From the NCBI RefSeq assembly GCF_000768555.3, contig NZ_KN293976.1, forward strand, positions 186,001 through 250,000: a DNA stretch of 64,000 bases. Reading direction: 5' to 3'. Positions 62,840-64,000 of this stretch are shown here, piece after piece (the stretch's first letter is position 1; the number at the start of each line of letters is the position of its first letter). Below the pieces are notes generated by a model. It saw only the letters and a list, made by a program, of their open reading frames with translations. It had not been told where the DNA came from and searched no databases. This DNA is from Roseovarius mucosus DSM 17069. Its GTDB lineage: Bacteria; Pseudomonadota; Alphaproteobacteria; Rhodobacterales; Rhodobacteraceae. Position numbers and translations under genes: made by a program.

Positions 62840-63223
62840 TCAGACCAGAAGCAGGGTGATGACGGTCAGAACGACCGAACCGATGATGCAGCCCCAGCCG
62901 AGTTTCTCGGCGGTTGGAATATCCATCCCCTTGCCCGCATCGAAATAGAGGTGCCGCAGCCCGGCGAGATAGTGGTACCATATCGCCCAGACCGAGAGCG
63001 ACAGGACCAGATCGCCGAACCAGGAGGTAACGACCGCATCGGCCATTGCGAAATAGGCGTCAGAGGTGGAAGCCGCCAAGAGCCACCACACAATCAAGAG
63101 CGCCGCCACGATCAGCGCATTGCCGGTAATCCGGGTCAGGATCGAGGTGATCGAGGTTAGTTGCGGGCGGTAGATTTGCAGGTGCGGCGAAAGCGGGCGT
63201 TCAACCGGTTTGGTTTCAGCCAT
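62840..63223 (-). CDS. sdhC: Succinate dehydrogenase cytochrome b556 subunit
   Basis: 127 residues, three transmembrane helices. Start MAETKPVERPLSPHLQIYRPQ with the family HLQIYR signature; second signature WYHYLAGLRHLYFDAG carries the heme-ligand His. ATG 63,223 has AAGGAG upstream. First sdh gene, downstream of three palindromes. Confidence 0.95.
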   Translation of the reverse strand: MAETKPVERPLSPHLQIYRPQLTSITSILTRITGNALIVAALLIVWWLLAASTSDAYFAMADAVVTSWFGDLVLSLSVWAIWYHYLAGLRHLYFDAGKGMDIPTAEKLGWGCIIGSVVLTVITLLLV

Positions 63224-63362
63224 GGAGCAACTCCTTTGCAGATGGCGGGCGGCGCGACAGCCGTCTTTTGCTGCGTTTCTTGTTATACTTTTTCTCAGGC
63301 ATGTCACCTGCCCGACGCGTCAAAACCCCGGTTTTGGGTCAATTGGCCGCAAAAATCTTGCG

Positions 63363-63397
63363 TTTGTGATCACGAAAATAATCGTGTGATCACAAAT
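63363..63397. promoter_or_regulatory. Pair of TGTGATCACA palindromes upstream of sdhC
   Basis: TTTGTGATCACGAAA centred at 63,370.5 (one mismatch) and GTGTGATCACAAA centred at 63,390.5 (perfect core), exactly 20 bp apart. TGTGA and TCACA half-sites abut, unlike CRP sites with six-base spacer. Confidence 0.6.
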
Positions 63398-63491
63398 AAG
63401 CATAATGGGAATCAGGTTTTCCGGGTGGGTTTGCCTGAGTCTCTGGATGAAACTGTCAAAAGTCGAACAGAGTCGCTTGGGCGATCTGAGT

Positions 63492-63507
63492 TTTTGTGAT
63501 CACAAAA
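63492..63507. promoter_or_regulatory. Third TGTGATCACA palindrome
   Basis: Perfect 16-bp TTTTGTGATCACAAAA centred at 63,500.5, 110 bp from the second copy. It is close to the atpF terminator and could affect either flank. Confidence 0.6.
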
Positions 63508-63521
63508 GCCAAACAGATATG

Positions 63522-63550
63522 AAAAAGCCCGGGACGTTTCCGACCCGGGC
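63522..63550 (-). terminator. Rho-independent terminator of atpF
   Basis: Reading leftward GCCCGGG ... CCCGGGC (7 bp) is followed by TTTTT, 23 bases after the atpF stop. Confidence 0.88.
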
Positions 63551-63572
63551 CAGTTCTGTAAAATACGGTTGC

Positions 63573-64000
63573 TTAGTGCAGCTTGGCTTCGACATCCGCG
63601 ATGGCGGCGTCGATCAAAGCATTGCCATCAGCGGCGGTCATCTGCTTGGCGATCACGTCGCGCGCCGCAGCGACGGCCACGACAACAGCCTGATCGCGCA
63701 CGTCGCGGATGGCGCGTGCCTCGGCGCTGGCGATCTGCTCTTCGGCGGCCTGCATACGGCGGGCGATCGAAGCCTTGATCTCATCCTTGGCCTCTTCGGC
63801 GGCGGCGTTGGCCTCTTCCTTGGCATGCGCCACGATACGGTCGGCCTGCGCCTGCACATCCTTTTGCTTGCGCTCATAGCTGGCAAGCAGGGTCTGTGCC
63901 TCTTCGCGCAGCGCGCGCGCCTCGTCGAGTTCGGCCTTGATATTATCGGCCCGCTCGTCGAGTTTCTTGCCCAAGAGTACGGGCACCTTGACGTAAATCA
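63573..64000 (-). CDS. atpF: F0F1 ATP synthase subunit b, partial
   Basis: Reads leftward from beyond the window's right edge, so the membrane anchor is missing. The visible 141 residues begin IYVKVPVLLGKKLDERADNIKAEL. They form the long stator helix (ALREEAQTLLASYERKQKDVQ, then AARDVIAKQMTAADGNALIDAAIADVEAKLH). Belongs to the membrane-anchored peripheral stalk of F0F1. Its stretch YVKVPVLLG supports subunit b rather than b'. Confidence 0.93.
   Translation of the reverse strand, partial: IYVKVPVLLGKKLDERADNIKAELDEARALREEAQTLLASYERKQKDVQAQADRIVAHAKEEANAAAEEAKDEIKASIARRMQAAEEQIASAEARAIRDVRDQAVVVAVAAARDVIAKQMTAADGNALIDAAIADVEAKLH

Larger units (their letters stand above)
63224..63572. other. 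Control region between atpF and sdhC
   Basis: About 350 bp with no gene that I can support. Contains three copies of a TGTGATCACA palindrome, TATAAC at 63,282-63,287 on the minus strand as a candidate -10 box of sdhC, and the atpF terminator. Confidence 0.65.

Noticed and set aside
63161..63499. Plus-strand open frame over the sdhC promoter
   Set aside because: It lies antisense to the sdhC start and covers the palindromes; no ribosome-binding site and no recognisable product.

Overview
The window is GC-rich, almost fully coding DNA from an alphaproteobacterium of the Rhodobacterales, most likely a marine Roseobacter-group member. The evidence is gene content and layout: sdhCDAB next to the split ATP-synthase b subunit, taurine catabolism by tpa/tauABC, an hps cluster for 2,3-dihydroxypropane-1-sulfonate (DHPS), a MerR-headed acyl-CoA degradation operon, phaAB, a stand-alone Hint protein, a DUF2794 gene and a GTTC-N7-GTTC SOS box. 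I see no rRNA, tRNA, insertion sequence, prophage or CRISPR array. The two window ends cut a VOC-family gene (left) and atpF (right).

Layout. 1-12.3 kb: VOC protein, AMP nucleosidase, HU protein, COQ9/quinone oxidoreductase pair, rpsU, an amidoligase plus class-I glutamine amidotransferase pair behind rlmN, an aminopeptidase/NlpC-P60/agmatinase operon (aminopeptidase frameshifted) and beta-carbonic anhydrase. 12.3-21.2 kb: a leftward acyl-CoA operon (MerR regulator, DmdC-type and short acyl-CoA dehydrogenases, GST, thiolase, cupin, FadB/J-type protein) with a second MerR gene behind it. 21.3-29.3 kb: thioesterases, MATE exporter, ArfB, a large RTX protein with an internal 171-residue duplication, a FabH-like synthase and HupE.

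29.4-36.1 kb: taurine:pyruvate aminotransferase divergent from tauABC, with two direct repeats in the tpa promoter that match the known TauR motif; then tag and a DUF1989 gene. 36.2-39.3 kb: an EAL protein and phaA/phaB for polyhydroxybutyrate. 39.3-48.4 kb: a LacI regulator divergent from an operon with a 59-residue membrane protein, a TRAP transporter, hpsN, hpsO, hpsP, a universal stress protein and an FMN-dependent 2-hydroxyacid dehydrogenase. A perfect 16-bp palindrome sits between regulator and operon.

48.4-64 kb: a frameshifted outer-membrane barrel gene with a secreted small protein upstream, a Hint protein, lrp/trxB, a YghU-type GST, glutathione-dependent formaldehyde dehydrogenase, an I78 inhibitor lipoprotein, imuB under an SOS box without imuA or dnaE2 beside it, DUF2794 and GNAT genes, a ZIP transporter, the sdhCDAB operon with a lipoprotein gene between sdhA and sdhB, and atpF.

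Together the genes describe a heterotroph that takes up C2 and C3 organosulfonates and fatty or branched acyl-CoAs, feeds the carbon to acetyl-CoA, PHB and the TCA cycle, and has several redox and detoxification enzymes. The points most worth following up are the amidoligase/amidotransferase pair, the extra enzyme and microprotein in the hps operon, the candidate operators (TauR, LacI, LexA, sdh palindromes, MerR-type ACGT repeats) and the two single-base homopolymer frameshifts.
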